From assembly GCA_016712405.1 (NCBI GenBank), contig JADJRD010000005.1:1-37281 (forward strand): a DNA stretch of 37,281 bases. The letters are read 5' to 3'. Position 1 is the first letter of the stretch; each line of letters opens with the position of its first letter. This DNA comes from Cellvibrio sp. (GTDB taxonomy: Bacteria > Pseudomonadota > Gammaproteobacteria > Pseudomonadales > Cellvibrionaceae). Positions 13,916 to 19,677 of this stretch are shown here, one piece after another. The position numbers and the translations under genes are program-made. The notes below the pieces were generated by a model. That model did no database searches and was not told where the DNA came from. It worked only from the letters and a program-made list of their open reading frames with translations.

Positions 13916-14095
13916 ATGATTATAGAAGGTAAGATATTTTTCACATGCATTATATTTCTTCTTGCGACAACAGCCTTTGCCGCTGCGACCAAAAATGAGA
14001 ACGTGCCGCACTGTGTAAAATTTGCAACGGTTGTTTTGTTCCTTTTAAGTGCTATTGGTATTGTTTCATCATTGCTAGTGGCAATTTGGAGATGA
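13916..14095 (+). CDS. two-helix membrane protein, 59 aa (cassette gene 3)
   Basis: Residues 6-24 (KIFFTCIIFLLATTAFAAAT) could be a signal-anchor or signal peptide with AFA-A as a possible cleavage site. Residues 36-57 (CVKFATVVLFLLSAIGIVSS and on) form a transmembrane helix. Small membrane proteins of this kind are common in integron cassettes. It lies between attC-like sites C and D and ends two bases before D. Function is unknown. Confidence 0.55.
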   Translation: MIIEGKIFFTCIIFLLATTAFAAATKNENVPHCVKFATVVLFLLSAIGIVSSLLVAIWR

Positions 14096-14097
14096 AT

Positions 14098-14229
14098 ATT
14101 TAACGCCGAGTTAAACGGCAAGCAAAAGGTAAAAGTAAAATGAACTCAGATATAAAAGAACACGAAGAACATTCTACACCGCACGGTTTGTCCAGCGCTG
14201 AAAGCGCGAGTTTGAACGACTTGTTATGT
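14098..14229 (+). repeat. attC-like site D (132 bp, long loop)
   Basis: The left core ATTTAAC (14098-14104) fits the RYYYAAC consensus exactly and is followed by GCCGAGTTAAACGGC. The right end GTTTGAACGACTTGTTATGT (core at 14223-14229) completes it. The inner left arm GTTAAAC faces reverse complement GTTCAAAC, lacking one C. The enlarged centre contains a GCGC-TGAAA-GCGC hairpin. The next gene's annotated ATG falls inside it. Confidence 0.7.
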
Positions 14230-14514
14230 TGGCGGCCAATTGATGATGAAGCCAAGTGCGGCAAAAAGCGATTGCTGTCATTGTTAAACGAAGCTGGTAA
14301 GCGCAGAACGATAGTAGGATTTTGGGTTGATAAATTCTCTATCGAAGACGATAGCGACGAATACGAACATGGCGACTTTAACGAAGAAGATGAAATGTAT
14401 TATTGGCATGAAGGTTGGTACGAGAGCATTGAATCACATGAATTTTCTTGCTGCCACGCCATAAAAACAATAACGCACTGGATGCCGCTGCCGAAACTTT
14501 CAGAGGCAATATAA
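14140..14514 (+). CDS. DUF551-like protein, 124 aa or about 97 aa (cassette gene 4)
   Basis: The conserved part begins CWRPIDDEAKCGKKRLLSLL and ends ITHWMPLPKLSEAI, the 'W-PI ... G-W ... THWMPLP' pattern of DUF551-type phage proteins of unknown function. The open frame extends upstream to an ATG at 14140, but that lead lies inside attC-like site D, and the family homology starts only after its core. Translation may really begin at TTG 14221. The stop is embedded in an ATATAAC sequence next to a palindrome. Confidence 0.6.
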   Translation: MNSDIKEHEEHSTPHGLSSAESASLNDLLCWRPIDDEAKCGKKRLLSLLNEAGKRRTIVGFWVDKFSIEDDSDEYEHGDFNEEDEMYYWHEGWYESIESHEFSCCHAIKTITHWMPLPKLSEAI

Positions 14515-14521
14515 CAGCGAT

Positions 14522-14543
14522 ATATACAGCGCGCACTGTATAT
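14522..14543. repeat. palindrome ATATACAG-6-CTGTATAT
   Basis: The perfect 8-base arms are ATATACAG (14522-14529) and CTGTATAT (14536-14543), six bases after the DUF551-like stop. The same arms, preceded by the same ATAACAG lead and followed by a CC-containing tail, recur at 18348-18372. Confidence 0.6.
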
Positions 14544-14578
14544 TCCCAATTGAGCTATTAGACAAAGAGGATTGATTT

Positions 14579-15166
14579 ATTAAACTAATTAAGCAGAAGC
14601 GCTGCCCTGTGTGCTTAGATATGTACACACCTAAAAGGTATGGGCTAAGTCTTACAAGATGTTGTGAAAATGCTGGCTGTAAGCTGGATTTTGCTCAAGG
14701 TGTAATAGTCAAACCAAAGAAGGTGACAGTGAAAAAGGCTAAGCCAAAGAACAAGAAAACAGTCGGTAAGTTGCGGCTTGATTTGTGGGATGAATTTAGT
14801 CTTTACATCAAGATTTTGCATAGTGTAGATGGCGAGTGGTGCGCTTGTTACACATGCGATAAGCCTATAAAAATTGGAACCATTGACTGCCAAGGTGGGC
14901 ATTGTTTTAGCAAAGCAGCAAATGGGAATATCTATTTTGATGATAGGGCTGTGCGCCCACAATGCTCACGATGCAATTGTGCAGAGGAGGGGAACCACTA
15001 CGTTTTTAACGAAAGATTAAAGCAAGAAATCGGCATGGCTGCATGGTCTGATATGTACGAAAACAGAAAGCAATTATTTAAAAAGCCTCGCCAATGGTAC
15101 ATAGATATGATTGGTTATTATCAGGCTGAAATAGTTAGATTGAGGGAATTAAAGTCAAATGTTTAG
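14579..15166 (+). CDS. ninG: NinG/Rap recombination protein, 195 aa, apparent ATT start
   Basis: NinG (Rap) of lambdoid phages, a Holliday-junction/D-loop structure-specific recombination enzyme. Visible parts are an N-terminal cysteine cluster (RCPVCLDMY, CCENAGC), a basic linker (KKVTVKKAKPKNKK), then the conserved CYTCDKPI, GGHCFSK, RPQCSRCNCAEEGNHY and C-terminal helices. The family needs the RCPVC segment, but no ATG or GTG precedes it; AGAGG at 14566-14570 sits 8 bases before an ATT at 14579. Either ATT is used as a rare start or the base is an error. Starting at the internal GTG would lose a zinc ligand. Confidence 0.85.
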   Translation: MKLIKQKRCPVCLDMYTPKRYGLSLTRCCENAGCKLDFAQGVIVKPKKVTVKKAKPKNKKTVGKLRLDLWDEFSLYIKILHSVDGEWCACYTCDKPIKIGTIDCQGGHCFSKAANGNIYFDDRAVRPQCSRCNCAEEGNHYVFNERLKQEIGMAAWSDMYENRKQLFKKPRQWYIDMIGYYQAEIVRLRELKSNV

Positions 15167-15659
15167 CTTGATTTGCAAAAAGCCAGAAGATATTAACAAA
15201 GCATTTAACGCGGTTGACGGTGAGCTATTCCGCATCATCCAATCAGGTAAAGCTGGCAGATTATCAATAACCGAAGTAAGTACAGAAGATGCCGACGAGC
15301 AGGATAGATCACTTGCTCAAAATAGATTGATATACAAAATTTACCAACGTATAGGGCGAGCGCTTTACGGTGGCGACGAACTGCTAGCAAGGCGCGAATG
15401 CAAGCTGAAATGCGGCTGCAAAATACTTTACCGTGATCGCCAAGAATTTGCAGAAACATTTGATTTAGTCATCAGACCGCTACCGCAAGAGACTCGATTA
15501 AAAGCAATGGATTTGATCGAAGTCTCAAGTATCATGAAAGTAAAGCAGTCAACCGAATACATAAAATTGATGATGCAGGTTTACACAGAGCAAGGTGTAT
15601 ATTTTATGGATTTGGAAGGAATTGAAGATTATGCAAACTACAAAGAGGCGCAAAAATGA
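15159..15659 (+). CDS. NinB/YbcN-like phage recombination protein, 166 aa
   Basis: The segment RSLAQNRLIYKIYQRIGRAL resembles the 'QN' helix of NinB-type proteins. The end LIEVSSIMKVKQSTEYIKLM, followed by QVYTEQGVYF, matches their 'T-QM-EYL--I---A-E-GI' C-terminus. NinB (Orf) acts with the recombination pathway on ssDNA-binding protein. It overlaps NinG by 8 bases, and order and position fit a nin-type region. The central KLKCGCKILYRDRQEF is not typical, so the family call is tentative. Confidence 0.55.
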   Translation: MFSLICKKPEDINKAFNAVDGELFRIIQSGKAGRLSITEVSTEDADEQDRSLAQNRLIYKIYQRIGRALYGGDELLARRECKLKCGCKILYRDRQEFAETFDLVIRPLPQETRLKAMDLIEVSSIMKVKQSTEYIKLMMQVYTEQGVYFMDLEGIEDYANYKEAQK

Positions 15660-15829
15660 GGTCTATCGTTTTTGTTTATAAATCAAAACATGGAATAAAA
15701 GTAGCTGACTACAGCGAAGCAAGACCATTTGAGGATAATCCAGAATATCAGCACATTGCCACACTAGACGCGGCTGGTTGGATTCAAATTGCAATAGAAA
15801 AACATCCAGAACTTTTAAACTTGGAGTAA
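15656..15829 (+). CDS. hypothetical protein, 57 aa
   Basis: The ATG overlaps the previous stop (ATGA), and the frame is clean to the next gene two bases later. The product (MRSIVFVYKSKHGIKVADYS ... HPELLNLE) is a small alpha/beta protein with no recognised motif. Tight packing with both neighbours supports it. Confidence 0.55.
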   Translation: MRSIVFVYKSKHGIKVADYSEARPFEDNPEYQHIATLDAAGWIQIAIEKHPELLNLE

Positions 15830-15831
15830 AG

Positions 15832-16299
15832 ATGAACAATCAACACATGATCAAAACATTTGAAAAAGATTTCTCAAAATTTAATCACATGATTTCCGAT
15901 GCTGAAAAAAGGCAGGCCGAAATAGACGAACTGAAAGCTGAGTTTTTTGCAAAGGGCGGAAAGATACAAACAGCAGAACACGGCGAAGTTAAGCTTGATT
16001 TTTCAAGAATGCCAGCTTTAATAAATGAATTTACTGGAAAGGTGAATATTGAGCGAGCAACAAAACTAACAAACCAAAAAAGGAAAAAAACACCAGAGGG
16101 TAATCTAGATCATTTTTATTTTGGCGAAAACCGGACAAAAAATAGATCCCCGCATGGTCAGAACATCAAAAAAACAACTAGCGGTAAGTTTCAAGTTTCA
16201 ATTGCCAATTTTCATGAGACATTTGAGACTGAGGAACTCGCAAGGGCTGCAAGAGACCATCGACGCAACGTCATGGGAATGCCACCGGCGGAGTATTGA
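15832..16299 (+). CDS. hypothetical protein with AP2-like C-terminus, 155 aa
   Basis: The N-terminal half is helical and charged (FSKFNHMISDAEKRQAEIDE). The C-terminal 50 residues (GKFQVSIANFHETFETEELA and ARAARDHRRNVMG) match the beta-beta-beta-helix of AP2/integrase DNA-binding domains such as those at the end of HNH endonucleases. No nuclease motif is present, so it is a DNA-binding protein at most. The ATG at 15832 lies two bases after the previous stop. Confidence 0.55.
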   Translation: MNNQHMIKTFEKDFSKFNHMISDAEKRQAEIDELKAEFFAKGGKIQTAEHGEVKLDFSRMPALINEFTGKVNIERATKLTNQKRKKTPEGNLDHFYFGENRTKNRSPHGQNIKKTTSGKFQVSIANFHETFETEELARAARDHRRNVMGMPPAEY

Positions 16300-16300
16300 C

Positions 16301-16528
16301 ATGAAAGGTGACATCGTAAAATTCGGTCGGCACAAGCCCCCCAACCTTGGGCATATCGTAGTCGAAAGCAGGCACGGACTATACTCACGATGCGGAAAAA
16401 AGCGCTTCAAAGTTGAGCTAATCGCAGGCCGCTGGATGTGTGAGAACGGGCAGGATGTGACAGAAGGAGTGGAAAAGATCGAGCAACTGAAGGCAATCAA
16501 GAAGCTAGAGCGACTTTGTACGCCTTAA
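16301..16528 (+). CDS. hypothetical protein, 75 aa
   Basis: The ATG lies one base after the upstream stop (MKGDIVKFGRHKPPNLGHIV). A longer frame from 16121 only shadows the upstream gene. It is a basic, beta-rich small protein with CGKKRFKVELI and a helix-forming end. No family was recognised. Confidence 0.55.
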   Translation: MKGDIVKFGRHKPPNLGHIVVESRHGLYSRCGKKRFKVELIAGRWMCENGQDVTEGVEKIEQLKAIKKLERLCTP

Positions 16529-16543
16529 CAAATCTTTACACTT
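16527..16543 (+). promoter_or_regulatory. copy of the TGCAATTCTTAACACTT motif family
   Basis: AACAAATCTTTACACTT begins at the end of the preceding gene and ends seven bases before the -35 box of the 16550 promoter. The ACACTTCTC end is shared with the site at 11774, which also lies just upstream of a promoter. Confidence 0.35.
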
Positions 16544-16549
16544 CTCCTC

Positions 16550-16577
16550 TTTACATGGTAACGCGTTACTATATAAT
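16550..16577 (+). promoter_or_regulatory. strong promoter with palindromic operator in the spacer
   Basis: TTTACA (16550-16555), a 16-base spacer and a perfect TATAAT (16572-16577). The spacer contains the perfect 12-base palindrome GTAACGCGTTAC (16558-16569), where a bound repressor would block polymerase. The transcript covers 16625 onward, including a ribbon-helix-helix gene. Confidence 0.7.
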
Positions 16578-16624
16578 AACCAACATACAGAGCAAAACGC
16601 GATGTAAATAACTGGAGAGATAAA

Positions 16625-16807
16625 ATGTACGAATTAAAAAACTTTAAAGATTCTGTTGGCGGTTTGTTGTTTGGGTACGAAACAAAAGGAAAAATACATC
16701 ATGTTACTGCATCAAAAAAGACTGTAGTGATTAATTTTGGCCCAGGAGCTGCGCCAGTATCATACCCACGAGATAATGACGACAGCCTGCCAATTGTAAA
16801 GGCTTAA
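16625..16807 (+). CDS. hypothetical protein, 60 aa
   Basis: First gene after the 16550 promoter, with CTGGAGAG upstream of the ATG. The product is beta-rich (LLFGYETKGKIHHVTASKKT, then VVINFGPGAAPVSYP), probably a small barrel or SH3-like fold. Function is unknown. It is followed one base later by the ribbon-helix-helix gene. Confidence 0.55.
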   Translation: MYELKNFKDSVGGLLFGYETKGKIHHVTASKKTVVINFGPGAAPVSYPRDNDDSLPIVKA

Positions 16808-16808
16808 T

Positions 16809-16937
16809 ATGATCCCGAAAACCGAACTAAACAAGCGAGCAAGGAAAGCCCGCAAAGAACAGGGTCTTGTTGAAGTACGCGTATGGGTAACACCAAAGCA
16901 GCGCGAACAAATCAAAAAGATTCTTAATAAATCTTAA
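16809..16937 (+). CDS. ribbon-helix-helix (Arc/CopG-type) protein, 42 aa
   Basis: The segment EVRVWVTPKQREQIKKILNK is a beta-strand followed by a helix of the Arc/MetJ class, preceded by a basic helix (RARKARKEQGL). Such minimal repressors bind DNA as dimers of the paired strand. A perfect interrupted palindrome, CACAGT-TTCAT-ACTGTG, starts six bases after its stop, and the GTAACGCGTTAC palindrome precedes its operon. Both are candidate operators, so autoregulation is plausible but unproven. Confidence 0.6.
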   Translation: MIPKTELNKRARKARKEQGLVEVRVWVTPKQREQIKKILNKS

Positions 16938-16942
16938 CTTTT

Positions 16943-16966
16943 CACAGTTTCATACTGTGTAATAAT
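16943..16966 (+). promoter_or_regulatory. interrupted palindrome and putative promoter
   Basis: CACAGT (16943-16948) and ACTGTG (16954-16959) are perfect inverted arms around TTCAT. TAATAAT follows at 16960-16966 and could be a -10 box for the 113-aa gene, but no clear -35 box has correct spacing. Confidence 0.4.
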
Positions 16967-16998
16967 ACAAAAACAAACTAAAACGAGAAGTTAAAAAA

Positions 16999-17340
16999 AT
17001 GATGAAAGAAATATTAAAGTCAGCAAATGCCGCAACAGCAAACCTATGTGTCTCCTATGGAGTTGAATTTGATTTCAACGATGCAGAGGCGGCGATCAAG
17101 CGTCTTTTTCTTGAGGATAAAATCAATTTGAGGGTTTGTGGTGCGGTTTATGGCTTTGATGAATTTACTCAAATCTTATTCCCGGAAACCAATGAGTTTC
17201 ATGAGCTTTGTGCAGCCGCATCAAAAGGAGAAACAGTAGATTTCAATTATTCTTTTAATAAAGTTGTAGACCGGTGCGTTTATGAAGCAATTGAAAGAAT
17301 GTCTGAAACTGAAATTCAAGAGACGATTGATCAGCCATGA
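16999..17340 (+). CDS. hypothetical protein, 113 aa
   Basis: Acidic, largely helical protein (VEFDFNDAEAAIKRLFLEDK, then AVYGFDEFTQILFPE). GAGAAG lies upstream of a double ATG, so the start could be 16999 or 17002. It overlaps the next small gene by 4 bases. No domain was recognised. Confidence 0.6.
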   Translation: MMKEILKSANAATANLCVSYGVEFDFNDAEAAIKRLFLEDKINLRVCGAVYGFDEFTQILFPETNEFHELCAAASKGETVDFNYSFNKVVDRCVYEAIERMSETEIQETIDQP

Positions 17341-17456
17341 CAGTTAAAAAATACGGCAACCTTTTCCGCTGCACATGCAATGGAATTGACGTGATAGCAC
17401 CAACTCGCCGCGAGGCGGTGGAGATAATGACAAAAATAATTTGGGGTGAAAAATGA
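17337..17456 (+). CDS. hypothetical protein, 39 aa
   Basis: ATGA overlaps at both ends tie it into the operon. The product MTVKKYGNLFRCTCNGIDVI, with an alpha-helical end (TRREAVEIMTKIIWG), is a small beta-beta-alpha protein with a CxC pair. It is too short for default gene calling, but the packing is convincing. Confidence 0.5.
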   Translation: MTVKKYGNLFRCTCNGIDVIAPTRREAVEIMTKIIWGEK

Positions 17457-17701
17457 GAGATAAGTTTTGGATGATCATCACAATCAATGGATCAATTGCT
17501 GTAGATTGCGACGATCAAGAAGCGCCTATTTTGTACAGCGAGCAAGACGCAAGCGCCAGGGCAAAAGCGCTATCTTTAACGCTCGGTGAAAATTATCGCG
17601 TTTGCGTTTTGGAGGCCATGTATTCCCAAAATGGAAAAATGATAACTGAAAAAGTAATTTTTCAAAGGCCGACAACGATTGAATCTGCAGAAATTGAGTA
17701 A
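17453..17701 (+). CDS. hypothetical protein, 82 aa
   Basis: Alpha/beta protein (FWMIITINGSIAVDCDDQEA, then YSEQDASARAKALSLTLGEN and VCVLEAMYS) similar in outline to small phage proteins that resemble ferredoxin-like folds. Its TAA stop is part of the left core of attC-like site E, as usual for integron cassette genes. Confidence 0.55.
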   Translation: MRDKFWMIITINGSIAVDCDDQEAPILYSEQDASARAKALSLTLGENYRVCVLEAMYSQNGKMITEKVIFQRPTTIESAEIE

Positions 17702-17765
17702 CGCTGAGCGCAGCCGCGCGAAGCGTCGAGCACGGAACGTGCGGTGCTGGCGTGACTTGTTATGT
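17696..17765 (+). repeat. attC-like site E (70 bp)
   Basis: GAGTAAC (17696-17702) faces GTTATGT (17759-17765). The inner left arm GCGCAGC opposes reverse complement ACGCCAGC, again one base short. The central part is GC-rich and hairpin-forming (CGAGCACGGAACGTGCGGTG), unlike the AT-rich surroundings. It lies 3.5 kb from sites A-D. Confidence 0.65.
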
Positions 17766-17809
17766 TTTGCTGCAGAGTGAAAATAGTTCAAATAAATATA
17801 GCAAAACGC

Positions 17810-17838
17810 TTTACAGTATATATGAAGTGTATTACTAT
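17810..17838 (+). promoter_or_regulatory. sigma-70-like promoter
   Basis: TTTACA (17810-17815), a 17-base spacer, then TACTAT (17833-17838), about 50 bases before the next gene. It would drive the 88-aa gene and the Cro-like gene. Confidence 0.6.
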
Positions 17839-17890
17839 ACATTCACAGGCTGAGGAAATGGTTCCGAAGCAGAAGCCAAGGTGAGTCAAA

Positions 17891-18157
17891 ATGAGAATTA
17901 ATAAAATAGAAGTGATTTTTTCGTCAATTAGCGAAACATCACTATCTGGCACGTGCAAAGTAGATGCTGCATATGATGATGGAATGCATATTAGTGAAGA
18001 TGTTGGTTGTAATTTTCAAATGCATGCCTGTATTGAAAACGGAATTATTGTGTCGCGCGGGGATAAAATGTTAGACGGCAGCGAGCTTGACGCAATTTGG
18101 TTGGCTGTATCTGACTTGTCAAAAAAGATGCTGGCCGAAAGCGCGAGCGTCAAATGA
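17891..18157 (+). CDS. hypothetical protein, 88 aa
   Basis: Beta-rich protein (INKIEVIFSSISETSLSGTC) with an acidic C-terminal helix. It follows the 17810 promoter and overlaps the Cro-like gene by 4 bases, so the two form a short transcription unit. Function is unknown. Confidence 0.55.
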   Translation: MRINKIEVIFSSISETSLSGTCKVDAAYDDGMHISEDVGCNFQMHACIENGIIVSRGDKMLDGSELDAIWLAVSDLSKKMLAESASVK

Positions 18158-18342
18158 ATCCCGAGCAGCAGGCGAAAGCCTGCACTCTTTTAGAGTGGAT
18201 TGATTTGCACTTTGATGGCAATCAGCGCGCATTTGCCACAGCTCAGGGCGTGCAACCGCCACAAGTTACGCAGTGGATTCAAAAAGATTTTATTGTAGTA
18301 AACGGGCAGCTATATAGCCATAGGCGCGAATTGAAAACATAA
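18154..18342 (+). CDS. Cro-like HTH protein, 62 aa
   Basis: LLEWIDLHFDGNQRAFATAQ, then GVQPPQVTQWIQKDFIVVNG and LYSHRREL, matches a widespread single-domain phage Cro/CI-type HTH protein that begins with 'LL-WID-HFGG' and ends with a short beta hairpin. It has the size of a Cro repressor. It is the last gene of the rightward operon, unlike lambda cro, which is first. Confidence 0.7.
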   Translation: MNPEQQAKACTLLEWIDLHFDGNQRAFATAQGVQPPQVTQWIQKDFIVVNGQLYSHRRELKT

Positions 18343-18344
18343 CA

Positions 18345-18375
18345 GGGAATATACAGTCGATGACTGTATATTTCC
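18345..18375. terminator. palindrome between convergent operons, likely bidirectional terminator
   Basis: AATATACAGTC and GACTGTATATT (18348-18358 and 18362-18372) are perfect 11-base arms around a 3-base loop, extendable to 14 pairs with one G-U (GGG with TCC). T-rich sequence follows on the plus side. It lies between the Cro-like gene and the convergent Rz gene. The arms are shared with 14522-14543. Confidence 0.5.
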
Positions 18376-18379
18376 GCTT

Positions 18380-18877
18380 TTATTTTGCGTTGTATGATGC
18401 AATGCACGCATCGTGAGCAATAGTTACTCTGTCTGCGTACTCAGCAATTTCCCCCGAAGCTCTGTCAATCCGATCAAGCATGTCTGAGAGCAAATAGGGG
18501 GTTTCTGTGGTGGTAGCGCTTGGCTTGGCAGTGTTGGAGCATTTTCGATATTGATCTTCAAGTCTTCGCGCTTTGTCGCGCAGGCTGTCACTAGCAGACT
18601 CAGCACGATCAAGATTAAGCTCAAGATTTTGGATTTGTTCATTCGCATTTTTGGCCGCTTCGTTTATTTGAGATTGCATGGATTCGATAGCGTTTTGTGA
18701 CTGGATTTGAATTTCTAAAACTGTTTGCTGGCAAGAATAAAGATTATCACGAACTTCGGCTATTTTCTTTTCTGATGATCCTTTTTCAATTCCTTTGCCG
18801 ACATAAATCCCAAGGAATAACGCGCCACCCAATGCACCAATGCAAGCAGCTAGCTTAATCGTTGTTAGGTTTAGCAT
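18380..18877 (-). CDS. Rz-like inner-membrane spanin, 165 aa
   Basis: One N-terminal transmembrane helix (LAACIGALGGALFLGIYVG, residues 9-27) is followed by a long periplasmic coiled coil (residues 35-115) and a conserved C-terminal end. This is the i-spanin layout, which together with the o-spanin fuses the inner and outer membranes in the last step of lysis. It overlaps the 3' end of the holin gene and contains the Rz1 gene in another frame. Confidence 0.85.
   Translation of the reverse strand: MLNLTTIKLAACIGALGGALFLGIYVGKGIEKGSSEKKIAEVRDNLYSCQQTVLEIQIQSQNAIESMQSQINEAAKNANEQIQNLELNLDRAESASDSLRDKARRLEDQYRKCSNTAKPSATTTETPYLLSDMLDRIDRASGEIAEYADRVTIAHDACIASYNAK
18424..18642 (-). CDS. Rz1-like outer-membrane lipoprotein spanin, 72 aa
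   Basis: Embedded in Rz in a different frame. It has a signal peptide (MNKSKILSLILIVLSLLVTA) ending in the lipobox VTAC, then a proline-rich periplasmic part (PTLPSQALPPQKPPICSQ). This is the classical o-spanin. I chose the ATG at 18642; another ATG lies 6 bases upstream. Confidence 0.85.
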   Translation of the reverse strand: MNKSKILSLILIVLSLLVTACATKREDLKINIENAPTLPSQALPPQKPPICSQTCLIGLTELRGKLLSTQTE

Positions 18878-19066
18878 CTTTTGCGCTCTGATTAATTATG
18901 CGTGCAACAATTACAGCGATAAACGCATACTTAACCCAACCCTCAGGCAGATAGCCCTTCATCATCGGGATGTATTCGTAAGCTGTCGCAATTGCCCAAG
19001 CCAATCTGATAGCGATAAACTGCCATCAAATTTTAGAGCATACCAATTGTCTATTAATTTAATCAT
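18855..19066 (-). CDS. putative holin, about 70 aa, split by one indel
   Basis: The reading frame starts MIKLIDNWYALKFDGS. Adding one T to the TTT run near 19017 continues it as FIAIRLAWAIATAYEYIPMM, then KGYLPEGWVKYAFIAVIVAR and IINQSAKDAKPNND, to a stop that overlaps the Rz start. With that base the length is exactly 71 codons. The two hydrophobic helices and the amphipathic N-terminus resemble the DUF7940-type phage holins found next to GH19 endolysins. Without the base, a 34-residue fragment would result. Confidence 0.7.
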
Positions 19067-19677
19067 TTGTGCGCCTCTATTACTGATTTACAGGTTTCAA
19101 AAAGTTTTGTTCTGTGCTCTAACCCGTTTGTTCCGCCGTTCACACGTTTAGAAACTTTCACAACATCATTCAAAAACGAGTCAGGAACAGAGCCTTCCCA
19201 CCATGCGATAGCTGATTTTAAAGCGTAATAAGGCTGGATTAATAGGTCTGGATTTTGGCAAAGATCAGCGCCGATTTTAAGCCCAACAGAAAGATAGTTG
19301 TCCCTACCCGTCAATTGGATTAATCCTCGCCCACGAAATCGCCAGCCGTCATCATCGTATTTATTGCCGATTATTCCGCGATAGACGTAATTAGCTAATT
19401 TTTCCGGGGCTTTGGTAAATAGCTCGGCCTGATCTTCAGATTTAAACTTTCGAGGCCAAACGACACACAATCTAGCGGCGCTTGAATAATTCAGGTTTTC
19501 TTCGACTCTTTCCAACATTCCAGACTCGTGGAGTATTTGAGCAATGAAATCATCAATCTCATCAAACCCCGATGAAAATTTAGCAGGCGTACACAATTCA
19601 GAAAAAGCAGGGAACCACTTTTCAGCAGTCGCTCGCTTAACTCCACACTCAATCAGTATCGACTTCCAATCCATCAT
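19063..19677 (-). CDS. GH19-family endolysin, 204 aa
   Basis: Chitinase class I-like (GH19) lysozyme fold acting on peptidoglycan. Visible are the catalytic region AQILHESGMLERVEENLNYS (Glu51 and Glu60 candidates), the WRFRGRGLIQLTGRDNY signature at about residues 112-128, and the C-terminal AIAWWEGSV with VNGGTNGLEHR. There is no signal peptide or membrane helix, so export depends on the holin. It lies between the membrane protein gene and the holin, overlapping the latter by 4 bases. Confidence 0.9.
   Translation of the reverse strand: MMDWKSILIECGVKRATAEKWFPAFSELCTPAKFSSGFDEIDDFIAQILHESGMLERVEENLNYSSAARLCVVWPRKFKSEDQAELFTKAPEKLANYVYRGIIGNKYDDDGWRFRGRGLIQLTGRDNYLSVGLKIGADLCQNPDLLIQPYYALKSAIAWWEGSVPDSFLNDVVKVSKRVNGGTNGLEHRTKLFETCKSVIEAHK

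Noticed and set aside
18348..18372. LexA (SOS) box
   Set aside because: The half-sites face outward (ATACAG...CTGTAT) instead of the CTGT-N8-ACAG order needed.
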